64,000 nt of DNA from Dehalogenimonas sp. THU2 (GCF_039749495.1 NZ_JBDLLU010000012.1:1-64000), one strand, 5' to 3'; numbered from the stretch's first letter, positions 1-9,119 are shown. Numbers and translations are program-made. Notes: generated from the sequence alone by a model not told the origin.

Positions 1-1
1 T

Positions 2-136
2 GATCTGCCGTCATGTCTGACCGGGTCCGCCCTGGACGCGTCGGTGCGGGCGGCGCGGCTTTCCCCGGAACCGGATTCGACTCAATTATCGAAACCCACG
101 ATTAGCCTAAAGCTGAGCGACGGAATTGTTTTATGA
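2..136 (+). CDS. Possible 3' end of a gene cut by the window edge
   Basis: The frame beginning at base 2 is open for 44 codons to a TGA at 134-136. It has strongly G/C-biased third positions at first, like the genes further right, and fades toward the end. No domain is recognisable in so short a tail, and the competing frame from base 1 also stays open to about 105. Treat it as a possible C-terminal fragment only. Confidence 0.25.
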   Translation, partial: DLPSCLTGSALDASVRAARLSPEPDSTQLSKPTISLKLSDGIVL

Positions 137-390
137 ATTTTTATTTATTGGGTAACAATGATGTCGCCGCAAACTCTACGTAACACTCATCAATGACCCC
201 TCCGGGGAAGGGGGAGCCGGACGGGGTTCCGGGAAAATTCACCGGTCGCCAAGCAAAACGCACTTTTAAAAATAAATATGAAGCGGCTGAGCGTTGAAGA
301 ACCTCCCATCCGTGGATCCTTACCCTTCGACGTTGCTCAGGGCGAAAGGCCGTGTAGGATGACATGGGGGACGGCGAGGGTTAGGGACCA

Positions 391-410
391 GGGCACGCAG
401 CAGCGTGCCC
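391..410. repeat. Hairpin, GGGCACG/CGTGCCC
   Basis: A 7-bp perfect stem (391-397 with 404-410) around a 6-nt loop, followed by CTACC. Read from the other strand it begins GTAGGGGC, the same lead as the hairpin elements at 29228-29320, so it probably belongs to the same dispersed family. Confidence 0.5.
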
Positions 411-491
411 CTACCGTGGGGTGGGTACGAATCCGCCCGTCGATGAGCACCTGTCCAATCTCTATTCTCTTGGAGAAATTGCCAAAGGCTC

Positions 492-516
492 AACTATTCG
501 GAAATTCCGAATAGTT
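492..516. repeat. Perfect 25-bp palindrome
   Basis: Arms AACTATTCGGAA (492-503) and TTCCGAATAGTT (505-516) are exact reverse complements around a single A at 504. It has no flanking T-run, so it is not an obvious terminator. It could be a protein-binding site or a repeat-element end. Confidence 0.75.
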
Positions 517-706
517 CAAATAGAGGGAGCGCTAGATGGCAGCAATGCTTCATAAGCCCTTCGGCGTTGCTCAGGACGAACACGATGACGGTTTGTGGGG
601 AGTTTAGGAAATGGATCCTCCGCTTGCGCGCAGGATGACAAGGGGGCGAGGGAGAGTCCGCCTCTCCATCCGCAACACACGACTCGTAACTCGTGATGCA
701 ATTCGA

Positions 707-735
707 TTGAGCTTTTTGGCCTTTCGTGCTAATAT
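707..735 (+). promoter_or_regulatory. Candidate sigma70 promoter for ribF
   Basis: TTGAGC (707-712), a 17-bp spacer, then TAATAT (730-735). Each hexamer matches consensus at 4 of 6 positions. Transcription from here would place the 761-782 hairpin in the ribF leader. Confidence 0.35.
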
Positions 736-760
736 AAGCCATCATTTCCAGAAGTTTTTT

Positions 761-782
761 AGAGGGGATAGTTGTCCCCTCT
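761..782. terminator. Perfect 8-bp hairpin just upstream of ribF
   Basis: AGAGGGGA (761-768) pairs with TCCCCTCT (775-782) over a 6-nt loop. A T-run precedes it (754-760) and a weaker one follows it. It may be a terminator read on either strand, or a leader structure of ribF, whose start is 16 nt downstream. Confidence 0.45.
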
Positions 783-797
783 TTGGTTTATTGAAGA

Positions 798-1739
798 TTG
801 ACGCAACTGGAAACCGAACTTAACGCTATCAAACCCGCCCGGCCGATGGTCCTGACCATCGGCGTCTTCGACGGCGTCCACCTGGGCCACCAGGCGCTTA
901 TCACCGAAACCATCACACAAGCCAAAGCCGGCGGCTATCTGAGCGGCATAGTCACCTTTGCGGGGCACCCCCGGTTGGTGCTGGGGATGCATAAGGAACT
1001 GCCGCATTTGACCTCGCTCGAGCAGCGCCTGCGCCTGCTCAGGGGTACGGGCATCGATCACGTCATCAGCCTGACCTTTACCGAAGAACTGGCAGCCCTG
1101 CCCGCGGGCGATTTTGTCCGCCTGCTGATCAGGCATCTCTCGATGAAGGGGCTGGTGATCGGGCCGGATTTCGCCCTGGGCAAGGGCCGCGAGGGTAACA
1201 TCGAATCACTCAAAGCGCTGGGTGGGGAACTCGGTTTCAGCGTGACTGTGGTTCCGCCGCGATTGAAAAACGGCCACAAGGTCAGCTCCACTCTTATCCG
1301 TAAGGCCATGGCCGAGAGCGATATGAAGAAGGTCCACGATCTTTTAGGCCGCTGTTTCAGCCTGGAAGGCCGCGTGGTCACGGGTGAAGGCCGCGGCGCC
1401 AAACTGGGCATACCCACCGCCAATCTGGAAGTGGCCCCGGATCAGGCGCTGCCCGCGGACGGCGTTTACGTTACCGTCGCTTTCGTCCAGGGTAAATCGG
1501 TCCCCGCCATCACCAATATCGGCACCCGCCCCACCTTCGGCGCCGGGCGGCGGACGGTGGAGACCCATGTGCTGGATTTTGACGGCCAGCTTTACGGCAG
1601 TATATTGGAAATTGCTATAATAGAGCAGATCCGGCCGGAGGAAAAATTCGCTTCGGCCGATGCGCTCAAGACCCAGATAGCCAGGGATATTTTGAAAGCC
1701 CGGCAAATTCTCATGAAAACGGAATGCTCCGATGCTTGA
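798..1739 (+). CDS. ribF: Bifunctional riboflavin kinase / FMN adenylyltransferase
   Basis: RibF converts riboflavin to FMN and then FAD in the cytoplasm. The N-terminal nucleotidyltransferase domain shows GVFDGVHLGH (about residues 22-31, containing the HxGH signature) and a later SSTLIRK motif (about 162-169). The C-terminal half carries the flavokinase signature GRGAKLGIPTAN and ends near residue 300. The length of 313 aa is normal for the family. The TTG at 798 gives the usual short lead before the first strand; an ATG at 846 would leave only two residues before TIGVFDG. The 3' end overlaps the tyrS start by 8 bases, so the two are probably co-transcribed. FAD and FMN are needed by several flavoproteins in this window. 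Confidence 0.93.
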   Translation: MTQLETELNAIKPARPMVLTIGVFDGVHLGHQALITETITQAKAGGYLSGIVTFAGHPRLVLGMHKELPHLTSLEQRLRLLRGTGIDHVISLTFTEELAALPAGDFVRLLIRHLSMKGLVIGPDFALGKGREGNIESLKALGGELGFSVTVVPPRLKNGHKVSSTLIRKAMAESDMKKVHDLLGRCFSLEGRVVTGEGRGAKLGIPTANLEVAPDQALPADGVYVTVAFVQGKSVPAITNIGTRPTFGAGRRTVETHVLDFDGQLYGSILEIAIIEQIRPEEKFASADALKTQIARDILKARQILMKTECSDA

Positions 1740-2955
1740 ACTGGATTTCATTTTAAAACGCGCCGTGAGTGAGATCATCTCCGAGGAAGAGTTGCGTAAA
1801 CTGCTGGCCTCCGGGAAGAAACTAAGGCTCAAAGAGGGATTCGACCCCAGCTCCAGGGACATCCACCTGGGACATATGGTGGGACTGCGGAAACTGCGGC
1901 AATTGCAGGAACTGGGGCACCAGGTCGTGCTCATCGTCGGCGACTGGACCGCCCAGATCGGCGATCCCACCGGCGCCTCCGTCACCCGTCCCACCCTTAC
2001 CGCCGAGCAGGTGCGCGTCAATGCCGAAACCTACATGCAGCAGTTCTTTAAGGTGGTCGATAAATCGAAGACCGAGGTCCGGTGGCAGAGCGAGTGGTTC
2101 GGGGATTTCTCCCTGGCCGACGTCATCAAGCTCACCAGCCGCTTCACCATCGCCCAGATGCTGGCGCGCGAGGATTTCAAGAAACGCTTCGAGTCGAACC
2201 GTCCCATCACGATAACCGAGTTCCTCTACCCCCTGCTCCAGGCATATGATTCGACGGCGATACAGTCCGATGTCGAGTTCGGCGGCAACGATCAGAAGTT
2301 CAACCTCCTGGTCGGCCGGGAGCTCCAGGCGATGGTCGGTCAAACGCCGCAGCAGGTTTTTATGACGCCGATTCTCACCGGCACCGACGGCGTCAAGAAG
2401 ATGTCGAAGAGCCTCAACAATTATATCGGCGTGGCCGAGCCGCCGGAGACCATCTTTGGCAAGGTCATGTCCATCGGCGACGATCTCATCATCCAGTACT
2501 TCGAACTGCTGACCGACGTTTCCGATGAGGAACTGCGGCACTTCCAGCGCGACATGGAAGGCGGCCGGACCAACCCGATGCTGCTCAAGAAACGCCTGGC
2601 GCGCGAGATACTCTTACAGCTTTACACCGAGGACGAGGCGGCCGATGCCGCCGCCCAGTTCGAACGCGTCCACCAGCGGCGGGAACTGCCGGAGGAGATC
2701 GCCGAGTGCCGGGTGTCTTTCAACGCGATGCGCACCGGGGACTGCGATGAGATCGATCTGCCCTGCCTGATGCTGGCTACCGGCCTGGCGGCCAGCAAGG
2801 GTGAGGCCAAGCGTCTCATCGCCCAGGGCGGTGTATCGATCGAGGGTGAGAAGGTCACCAGTGAAAAAGCGGCCCTGGCCAGCGGTTGCGTCGTCAAAGC
2901 CGGCAAACGCCGCTTTGCCCGCGTCATCGATTCGGATATACTGAAAGCTTCTTAA
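1732..2955 (+). CDS. tyrS: Tyrosyl-tRNA synthetase
   Basis: A class I aminoacyl-tRNA synthetase that charges tRNA-Tyr in the cytoplasm. The HIGH motif appears as HLGH (residues 45-48) and the KMSKS loop is exact (223-227). A C-terminal S4-type RNA-binding region follows from about residue 345 (CLMLATGLAASKGEAKRLIAQ). The length of 407 aa and the VEFGGNDQKFN segment fit the TyrZ-like branch rather than the E. coli TyrS branch. The ATG start lies inside the last codons of ribF, which suggests translational coupling. I see no T-box or other leader. Confidence 0.95.
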   Translation: MLELDFILKRAVSEIISEEELRKLLASGKKLRLKEGFDPSSRDIHLGHMVGLRKLRQLQELGHQVVLIVGDWTAQIGDPTGASVTRPTLTAEQVRVNAETYMQQFFKVVDKSKTEVRWQSEWFGDFSLADVIKLTSRFTIAQMLAREDFKKRFESNRPITITEFLYPLLQAYDSTAIQSDVEFGGNDQKFNLLVGRELQAMVGQTPQQVFMTPILTGTDGVKKMSKSLNNYIGVAEPPETIFGKVMSIGDDLIIQYFELLTDVSDEELRHFQRDMEGGRTNPMLLKKRLAREILLQLYTEDEAADAAAQFERVHQRRELPEEIAECRVSFNAMRTGDCDEIDLPCLMLATGLAASKGEAKRLIAQGGVSIEGEKVTSEKAALASGCVVKAGKRRFARVIDSDILKAS

Positions 2956-2983
2956 TTTTAGCGTATATATAGGAGAGCGAGCT

Positions 2984-4072
2984 GTGCAGAACTTACGTAT
3001 TCCCGGTCCCACCCCCTGCCCCCCGGAAGTCCTGGCCGCCATGAGCCGTCAGATGATCAACCACCGCGGCGTCGAGTTTTCCGAGATGGTCAAAGAAGTC
3101 ACCGCCAACATGAAGCAGGTCTTCCAAACGAAAAACGACCTGCTGCTACTTACCGGTTCCGGCACCGCCGGGCTGGAAGCCGCCGCTGTCAACATGCTCT
3201 CCCCCGGCGATTCGGTTCTTTCCGTTTCCATCGGTGTTTTCGGCGAGCGCTTCGCCAAGATCGCCCAGACCTACGGCGCGGTCGTCGTGCCGTTGAACTT
3301 CCCCCACGGCCAGGCTGCCGATGTCGATGCGGTTAAAAAGGCGCTCGCCAACAACCCGCAGGTCAAGGCGGTGCTGGTCACCCATAACGAAACTTCCACC
3401 GGTATCACCAACGACCTCAAGGCTATCTCCGCCGCCGTCAAGGGCGCCGGCAAGCTGCTGTTGGTGGACTGCATCAGCTCTCTTGGATCGGTTAACGTCC
3501 CGGTGGATGAGTGGGGCATCGATGTCGCCATCTCCGGTTCACAGAAAGGCTGGATGGTACCGCCGGGTATGGCCATGATCTCCGTCTCCGAGGCCGGCTG
3601 GCAGGCATATGCCCAGGCTAAAATGCCTCGTTTCTATTTGGACCTCGGCAAGGCCAAGGCCGGCCTGGAAAAAGGCCAGACTCCGTGGACGCCCAACGTG
3701 TCCGTGGTCTTTGCTTTCCAGGTCGCTCTCAAGATGATGCTGGAGGAGGGTATCGAAAATATCTTCGCCCGCCACGAACGCCACGGCAAGTTCACCCGTG
3801 ACGGCGTCAAAGCATTGGGCCTGAACCTCCTGGCTGACGAGCGCTACGCCTCCAATACCGTGACCTCGGTGGTGGCCGACCGCGGCCTGGACGCCAAGAA
3901 GCTCAACAAGATCATGCGGGACGAATTCGATATCGTACTGGCGGGAGGCCAGGGACCGCTCGAAGGCAAGATCTTCCGTATCGGTCACCTGGGCATGGTC
4001 AAGGAAGCCGACCTCCAGGCCGTTTTCGACGCCCTGAAAGTCGCCCTGCCCAAGGCGGGTTTTACCGGATAA
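2984..4072 (+). CDS. Class V PLP aminotransferase (alanine-glyoxylate / serine-pyruvate type)
   Basis: A fold-type I, PLP-dependent class V aminotransferase. The N-terminus MQNLRIPGPTPCPPEV and the PLP-lysine segment SGSQKGWM (Lys188) match the alanine-glyoxylate/serine-pyruvate aminotransferase family. A GTG start at 2984 follows AGGAG at a good distance. It sits 61 nt upstream of serA. In organisms that lack a canonical serC, members of this family are thought to transaminate 3-phosphohydroxypyruvate, so a role in serine synthesis is a reasonable inference from the neighbour. The sequence alone does not fix the substrate, and glyoxylate or pyruvate remain possible. Confidence 0.85.
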   Translation: MQNLRIPGPTPCPPEVLAAMSRQMINHRGVEFSEMVKEVTANMKQVFQTKNDLLLLTGSGTAGLEAAAVNMLSPGDSVLSVSIGVFGERFAKIAQTYGAVVVPLNFPHGQAADVDAVKKALANNPQVKAVLVTHNETSTGITNDLKAISAAVKGAGKLLLVDCISSLGSVNVPVDEWGIDVAISGSQKGWMVPPGMAMISVSEAGWQAYAQAKMPRFYLDLGKAKAGLEKGQTPWTPNVSVVFAFQVALKMMLEEGIENIFARHERHGKFTRDGVKALGLNLLADERYASNTVTSVVADRGLDAKKLNKIMRDEFDIVLAGGQGPLEGKIFRIGHLGMVKEADLQAVFDALKVALPKAGFTG

Positions 4073-4133
4073 ACGATATGGGCGGCCGTACGGTCGCCGC
4101 GATGCTGATGATTGAGGAGAATTTGATATTTTG

Positions 4134-5711
4134 ATGAAAAAAGTACTCGTCGCCGACGCCCTTTCGCCCGCCGGGGTGGAACGTATCAAGGCCGTAGCCG
4201 AGGTCGATATCAGGACCGGTCTCAAGCCGGATGAACTAATCGCCGCCATCGGAGATTACGACGCCCTCCTGGTGCGTTCCCAGACACAGGTCACCGCGGC
4301 GGTCATCGAGGCCGGCAAGAAACTCCAGATCATCGGCCGCGCCGGCGTGGGCGTGGACAACATCGATATCAACGCCGCCACCGAGCGGGGCATCATCGTG
4401 GTCAACGCCCCCACCGGCAACACCATCTCCGCCGCCGAACACGCCATGGCCCTGATGCTGTCGCTGGCCCGCCATATCCCCCGCGCCAACTCCTCCCTCA
4501 AGAGCTGCCAGTGGAAACGCTCCGATTTCATGGGCACCGAACTCAAGGGTAAAACCCTGGGTGTCGTCGGCCTGGGTAATATCGGCTCTGAAGTAGCCAA
4601 GCGCGCCCGCGGTTTTGAGATGCGCGTCCTAGGGTATGACCCCTACGTCACCGAAGAACGCGCCCAGAACATGCAGGTTGAACTGGCCACCCTCGAACGT
4701 ATCTATAAGGAAGCGGATTTCATCACCCTGCACGTGCCGCTGACCCCGCAGACCAAGAACATGATAGGCGCCAAAGAACTGGCCATGATGAAACCCTCAA
4801 CCCGGATCATCAACGCCGCGCGCGGCGGCCTCATCGATGAAGAGGCGCTGGTGGCCGCCATCAACGCCAAAAAGCTGGCCGGCGCCGCCATCGATGTCTT
4901 CGTCCAGGAACCCTGCACCGAGAGCATCCTCTTCGGCGTCGATAACATCATCGTCACTCCCCACCTGGGCGCCTCCACCGCCGAGGCCCAGGACATGGCT
5001 ACCTCCGATGTGGTGGATCAGGTTATCGCCGTGTTCAACGGCCGTCCGGCCCGCTACGCCGTCAACGCCCCCTACATCCCGGTGGAAAGCCTGCCGGTGA
5101 TCGCTCCTTATGTAAAGGTGGCCCGCACCCTGGGACGGCTCTTGCAGCAGATGGCGGAAGGCCAGTTCAAGAGCCTCACCATCAAGTACGGCGGTGAGAT
5201 CGCCGCATTCGAGACCCGCGCCCTCAAAGCCACTGTGCTGGGCGGCATCCTGGAGCAGATATCAGAGGAGCGGGTCAACGTGGTCAACGCCGATATCGTC
5301 GCCTGCAAGCGCGGCATCGCCATCGCCGAACAGAAGGAACCGGTGTGCGACAACTACCAGAGCCTCATCACCGTTCAGGCAGTCACCGCCGGCGGCCCGC
5401 TGGCAGTGGCGGCCACCTTCATCCGCGGTGAGGTGCACGTCGTCAAGGTCAACGAATACTGGATCGATATCGTTCCCACCGGCGGCTACTTCCTGTTCGC
5501 CGCCCACCGCGACCGGCCCGGTCTGATCGGCGCCGTCGGCAACATCACCGGCATGGCGGACGTCAATGTCAGCTACATGCACCTTTCGCGCCTGAAACCC
5601 CGCGGCCAGGCGATGATGGTGCTGGCACTCGATGAAGCCCTGTCCGACGCCAACCTCAAGCAGATCACCTCTCTTGATGGCGTTCAGACGGCAAAATTGG
5701 TGAAGCTGTAA
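4134..5711 (+). CDS. serA: D-3-phosphoglycerate dehydrogenase
   Basis: Catalyses the first committed step of serine synthesis, the NAD-dependent oxidation of 3-phosphoglycerate. The order is a substrate-binding domain, a Rossmann domain with VGLGNIGSEVA, the catalytic-region motifs AARGGLIDE and TPHLGAST, an intervening allosteric-substrate-binding-like domain, and a C-terminal ACT domain (DRPGLIGAVGNITG). At 525 aa it is the long, Bacillus/Mycobacterium-type form. I chose the ATG at 4134; a TTG directly before it (4131) is in frame. The upstream GAGGAG lies about 14 nt away, a little far. An imperfect hairpin (about 4080-4099) fills the gap after the aminotransferase. Confidence 0.95.
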   Translation: MKKVLVADALSPAGVERIKAVAEVDIRTGLKPDELIAAIGDYDALLVRSQTQVTAAVIEAGKKLQIIGRAGVGVDNIDINAATERGIIVVNAPTGNTISAAEHAMALMLSLARHIPRANSSLKSCQWKRSDFMGTELKGKTLGVVGLGNIGSEVAKRARGFEMRVLGYDPYVTEERAQNMQVELATLERIYKEADFITLHVPLTPQTKNMIGAKELAMMKPSTRIINAARGGLIDEEALVAAINAKKLAGAAIDVFVQEPCTESILFGVDNIIVTPHLGASTAEAQDMATSDVVDQVIAVFNGRPARYAVNAPYIPVESLPVIAPYVKVARTLGRLLQQMAEGQFKSLTIKYGGEIAAFETRALKATVLGGILEQISEERVNVVNADIVACKRGIAIAEQKEPVCDNYQSLITVQAVTAGGPLAVAATFIRGEVHVVKVNEYWIDIVPTGGYFLFAAHRDRPGLIGAVGNITGMADVNVSYMHLSRLKPRGQAMMVLALDEALSDANLKQITSLDGVQTAKLVKL

Positions 5712-5737
5712 CGGAAATACGAAGCACGAAAAACGGC

Positions 5738-6334
5738 TTGAAGATCGGTGTTTTAGCTTTGCAGGGCGCCTTCGCGGAGCATATTTGCGTGCTGGAACGC
5801 CTGGGCGTCAAGGCCGTAGCGGTGCGAAGGGCGGAAGAACTCGACGCCCTGAGCGGCCTCATCATCCCCGGCGGCGAGAGCACTACCATGCTGAAACTGG
5901 CCGGCATTTACCACCTGGATGAGAAGCTCAAGGCCTTATCCGCCAAAGGCTTCCCTATCTGGGGCACCTGCGCCGGCGCCATCCTTTTAGCCGGAGAGGT
6001 CGGCAACACCAATCCCAATATGCCCGCAGGCCTGGGATTGATGAAGATTGTTGTCCGCCGTAACGCCTTCGGCCGCCAGGTGGACAGCTTCGAGGACAAG
6101 CTGAAGGTCCCCGCGCTGGGCGAAGCCCCTTTCCCCGCCGTCTTCATCCGCGCTCCTCTTATCGAAAGCGCCGAACCACCGGCGGAGGTATTGGCGCGCC
6201 TGGGCAACGGCGCCATCGTGGCGGTGCGGCAGGATAACCTGCTGGCCACCAGCTTCCACCCGGAACTCGGCCTCGACGACCGCTTCCACTGCTACTTCCT
6301 GAAAATGGCGGAGGCCTACCAGGCTTACCGGTGA
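5738..6334 (+). CDS. pdxT: Pyridoxal 5'-phosphate synthase glutaminase subunit
   Basis: PdxT hydrolyses glutamine and passes ammonia to PdxS, which makes PLP. The class I glutaminase triad is visible: nucleophile Cys78 in WGTCAGA, with His174 and Glu176 in SFHPEL. The family motif GGESTT (45-50) is present. The start is TTG at 5738, giving the typical KIGVLALQGAF N-terminus; I see no good ribosome-binding site. The usual partner pdxS is not next to it and must be elsewhere if the route works. A PLP-dependent aminotransferase lies two genes upstream. Confidence 0.93.
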   Translation: MKIGVLALQGAFAEHICVLERLGVKAVAVRRAEELDALSGLIIPGGESTTMLKLAGIYHLDEKLKALSAKGFPIWGTCAGAILLAGEVGNTNPNMPAGLGLMKIVVRRNAFGRQVDSFEDKLKVPALGEAPFPAVFIRAPLIESAEPPAEVLARLGNGAIVAVRQDNLLATSFHPELGLDDRFHCYFLKMAEAYQAYR

Positions 6335-6425
6335 TTCCTGCTTTCATCGCTCCGACGATTTGAGGGTAATAATGCTGATAATATTCCAATCGCACAACTT
6401 TCCAGTGCCGTTAGCTTAAAACAGC

Positions 6426-6454
6426 TTGACAAGAAAGCCCCAATGCATGATGAT
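6426..6454 (+). promoter_or_regulatory. Candidate sigma70 promoter for the zinc-ribbon gene
   Basis: A perfect TTGACA (6426-6431), a 17-bp spacer and GATGAT (6449-6454, 4 of 6 matches), 36 nt before the ATG at 6490. Confidence 0.45.
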
Positions 6455-6489
6455 ATGGGGCTGGAACGACAATCCAAGGAGTCAGTCGA

Positions 6490-6624
6490 ATGGAAGCCTA
6501 TTGCGTTAAGTGCCGCACCAAGCGAGTGATCAAGGACGCCAAGAAAGTCACTCTCAAAAACGGCAAACCGGCCACTCAGGGCCTGTGCCCTGTCTGTGGC
6601 ACTAAAGTCTTTCGCATCGGCTAG
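6490..6624 (+). CDS. 44-aa zinc-ribbon protein, DUF5679-like
   Basis: A very short gene with good signals: AAGGAG at 6476-6481 and an ATG at 6490. The product has two CxxC pairs, CVKC near the N-terminus and CPVC near the C-terminus, separated by a lysine-rich segment (KDAKKVTLKNGKPATQG) and ending KVFRIG. This layout matches the small DUF5679 family of predicted zinc-ribbon proteins, whose function is unknown. Nucleic-acid binding is a guess from the fold and basic charge. It stands alone with its own candidate promoter between pdxT and ino1. Confidence 0.8.
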   Translation: MEAYCVKCRTKRVIKDAKKVTLKNGKPATQGLCPVCGTKVFRIG

Positions 6625-6709
6625 GGCGAAACAGCCGGTCATCCACCGGTTTAACGGCATCCGGATTACCTGATGCCGCCTGACACAACGACGTGTCTCC
6701 GGATCGTTA

Positions 6710-6739
6710 TTGATAACGGTTTGTCTTTCTGCGTTTATT
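6710..6739 (+). promoter_or_regulatory. Candidate promoter for the inositol-lipid operon
   Basis: TTGATA (6710-6715), an 18-bp spacer, then TTTATT (6734-6739), 36 nt before the ino1 start. The -10 is weak (4 of 6). Confidence 0.3.
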
Positions 6740-6774
6740 AAACGGGCTATTATTAGAAAGGAGTTCCAAATATC

Positions 6775-7893
6775 TTGGGCAAGATCAATGTCGCCATCAT
6801 TGGCGTAGGCAATTGTGCCTCGTCTCTGGTACAGGGAGTCCACTACTATCGTAAGGCAAAAGAGAATGAGTTCGTCCCGGGCCTGATGCATGTCAACCTC
6901 GGCGGTTACCACGTCAGCGATATCGAGTTCGTGGCCGCTTTCGATGTGGACAAGAACAAGGTCGGCAAGGACCTGTCAGAAGCCATTTTCACCACCCCGA
7001 ATAACACTTTTAAATTCACCGATGTACCGTTGTCCGGCGTCAAGGTGGAACGCGGCATGACCCATGACGGTCTGGGCAAATACCTCTCCCAGATCATCGA
7101 GAAAGCCCCGGGCCCCACCGCCGATATCGTCGGCATCCTCAAGGAAAAGAAAGTCGATGTCGTTATCAACTACCTGCCGGTCGGCTCCGAAGAAGCCACC
7201 AAATGGTACGTGGAGCAGGTCCTCGAGGCCGGCTGCGCTTTCATCAACTGCATCCCGGTGTTCATCGCCCGTGAAAAATACTGGCAGGACCGCTTCATCA
7301 ATAAAGGTCTGCCCATTATCGGCGACGATATCAAGAGCCAGGTCGGCGCCACCATCGTGCACCGCGTCCTGACCCACCTCTTCCGCGAGCGCGGCGTCAA
7401 ACTGGAGCGCACCTATCAGCTCAACTTCGGCGGCAATACCGATTTCATGAACATGCTGGAGCGCGAGCGCCTGGAAAGCAAAAAGATTTCCAAGACCAAC
7501 GCCGTGTCCTCCCAGTTGGACTACAAGATGAATCCTTCCGATATCCACGTCGGTCCGTCGGACTACGTACCGTGGCTGGAAGACCGCAAGTTCTGCCACA
7601 TCCGCATGGAAGGCCGCACCTTCGGCGATGTGCCCCTGCTGGTTGAATGCAAACTCGAGGTCTGGGACAGCCCGAACTCCGCCGGCGTGGTCATCGACGC
7701 CGTCCGCTGCGCCAAGCTGGCGCTGGAGCGCGGTATCAAGGGATCCCTTTTCGGCCCTTCATCCTACTTCATGAAATCACCGCCGGAACAATATTCCGAC
7801 GCCTGCGCTCATGACGCCACCGAAAGCTTCATCGCCGAAAGTGTGGCGGAACTCAAAAAGGGCAAAAAAGCCGAAGCCAAAGAGGCCAAATAG
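6775..7893 (+). CDS. ino1: Myo-inositol-1-phosphate synthase
   Basis: Converts glucose 6-phosphate to L-myo-inositol 1-phosphate with bound NAD. The N-terminal Rossmann motif GVGNCASSL (10-18), the segments [10 protein letters not shown] and FINCIPVF, and [11 protein letters not shown] with a lysine-rich SKKISKT stretch are typical of the prokaryotic Ino1 family; 372 aa is the usual short bacterial/archaeal length. The start is TTG at 6775 with AAGGAG upstream. Two genes follow closely in the same direction: a PimA-like glycosyltransferase and an enzyme with the inositol-phosphate-type CDP-alcohol motif. The product therefore probably feeds an inositol phospholipid rather than a free solute. 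Confidence 0.93.
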   Translation: MGKINVAIIGVGNCASSLVQGVHYYRKAKENEFVPGLMHVNLGGYHVSDIEFVAAFDVDKNKVGKDLSEAIFTTPNNTFKFTDVPLSGVKVERGMTHDGLGKYLSQIIEKAPGPTADIVGILKEKKVDVVINYLPVGSEEATKWYVEQVLEAGCAFINCIPVFIAREKYWQDRFINKGLPIIGDDIKSQVGATIVHRVLTHLFRERGVKLERTYQLNFGGNTDFMNMLERERLESKKISKTNAVSSQLDYKMNPSDIHVGPSDYVPWLEDRKFCHIRMEGRTFGDVPLLVECKLEVWDSPNSAGVVIDAVRCAKLALERGIKGSLFGPSSYFMKSPPEQYSDACAHDATESFIAESVAELKKGKKAEAKEAK

Positions 7894-7937
7894 CGACCGG
7901 TCTTGTCCAGTGATATGAATGGGACGGGAGGCGGCCG

Positions 7938-9119
7938 GTGAAAATAGCCCTGGTGGCACCGTATGATTTTTCTCATCCCGGGGGGGTAGCCAACCACGTA
8001 ACGGCCCTTGAACGGCAGTTGACCGCGATGGGGCACAGGGTGGTGGTCATCGCCCCCGCGTCCCGTCCGGTGACCACTTTTGAAGACAGGTTCGTGCACA
8101 TCGGAACGCCGCGGCCGATGCCCGCTTCCGGGTCGGTGGCGCGCATCACCATTTCGGTGCGTCTGGCCAACAAGATCAAGGCGGTCCTGGCCAAAGAGCA
8201 ATTCGATGTCATCCACTTACACGAGCCATTCATGATCATGCTATGCTCGGCGATACTGCGATATTCCAAAACAGTCAACGTCGGGACTTTCCATGCCGCC
8301 GATGCCAGACCGGGTTACAGTTTCGGCGGGCCGATCACCAAATTCATTCTGAACCGTCGCGCCCGCAAATTGCACGGTCATATCGCCGTCTCGCCGGCGG
8401 CGCAGGATTACCACTCGAAGTACGTCAAAGCGGAATACACCATTATTCCCAACGGCATCGACCTGGGGCACTTCAACACATCGGTCGAGCCAATACCTCA
8501 ATATTGCGATGGTAAGGTGAATATCCTGTTCGTCGGGCGCCTTGAAAAACGCAAAGGCCTCAACTATCTCATCGACGCCTTCAAAAAGGTGCACAAGGAC
8601 CATCCGAACACCAGGCTGCTGATCGTCGGACCGGGCACCCGCTTGAGACCAAAATACGAGAAAATGGTACGCAACGCCCACCTGGAAAACGATGTCGTCT
8701 TTACCGACGGTGTCAGCTACACCGACCTGCCGCGTTACTATAAGACGGCGGACATCTGCTGCGCCCCGGCCACCGGGCAGGAGAGTTTCGGCATCATTCT
8801 TCTTGAAGCGATGGCTTTGGGTAAACCGGTTGTGGCTTCCAATATAGCGGGGTATGCAGGTGTGCTGACGCATGAGAAAGAAGGTCTGCTGGTCAAACCC
8901 CGTCACGCCCATGACCTGGCCAATGCCATTTCCCGGTTGGTCGAAGATGAACCGCTAAGACACAAATTAGGCCGCCAGGGACTGGAAACGGTCCAGAACT
9001 ATGCCTGGGACAAGGTTGCCCGGCGGGTGGCTGAATACTACCGGTTGGTGCTGGCCAGATGTGGCAAACCCCAGCCGGCGGATGCCGATACCGCGCCCGT
9101 TGAACCACTGACAGTCTGA
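7938..9119 (+). CDS. PimA-like GT4 glycosyltransferase
   Basis: A GT-B fold, family 4 glycosyltransferase of 393 aa that probably acts at the inner face of the membrane. The N-terminal half shows APYDFSHPGGVANHV, GSVARI, FDVIHLHEP and TFHAA. The C-terminal half shows LFVGRLEKRKGL and the EX7E sugar-nucleotide motif in ESFGIILLE. These segments, and their spacing, resemble mycobacterial PimA (GDP-mannose:phosphatidylinositol mannosyltransferase) closely. The context supports an inositol-lipid acceptor: ino1 is upstream and a PI-phosphate-synthase-like gene starts 3 nt after the stop. The start is GTG after GGGAGG. The sugar donor and exact acceptor are inferred. Confidence 0.85.
   Translation: MKIALVAPYDFSHPGGVANHVTALERQLTAMGHRVVVIAPASRPVTTFEDRFVHIGTPRPMPASGSVARITISVRLANKIKAVLAKEQFDVIHLHEPFMIMLCSAILRYSKTVNVGTFHAADARPGYSFGGPITKFILNRRARKLHGHIAVSPAAQDYHSKYVKAEYTIIPNGIDLGHFNTSVEPIPQYCDGKVNILFVGRLEKRKGLNYLIDAFKKVHKDHPNTRLLIVGPGTRLRPKYEKMVRNAHLENDVVFTDGVSYTDLPRYYKTADICCAPATGQESFGIILLEAMALGKPVVASNIAGYAGVLTHEKEGLLVKPRHAHDLANAISRLVEDEPLRHKLGRQGLETVQNYAWDKVARRVAEYYRLVLARCGKPQPADADTAPVEPLTV

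Larger units (their letters stand above)
323..580. repeat. Pair of 24-bp direct repeats (323-346, 557-580)
   Basis: The two copies match at 22 of 24 positions and carry the core TTGCTCAGG between CCTTCG and CGAA. The ends of each copy (TTCG ... CGAA) are complementary, so a copy can fold on itself. They lie 234 bp apart in non-coding DNA. Confidence 0.7.
1..797. other. Repeat-rich stretch with no complete gene
   Basis: I see no convincing complete gene here. The stretch holds a possible gene tail (2-136), two near-identical 24-bp direct repeats (323-346 and 557-580), a hairpin at 391-410, a perfect 25-bp palindrome (492-516), a candidate promoter (707-735) and a hairpin (761-782) just before ribF. 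The open frames between these have no recognisable domain, and their translations read like shadows of repeat DNA. Confidence 0.6.
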
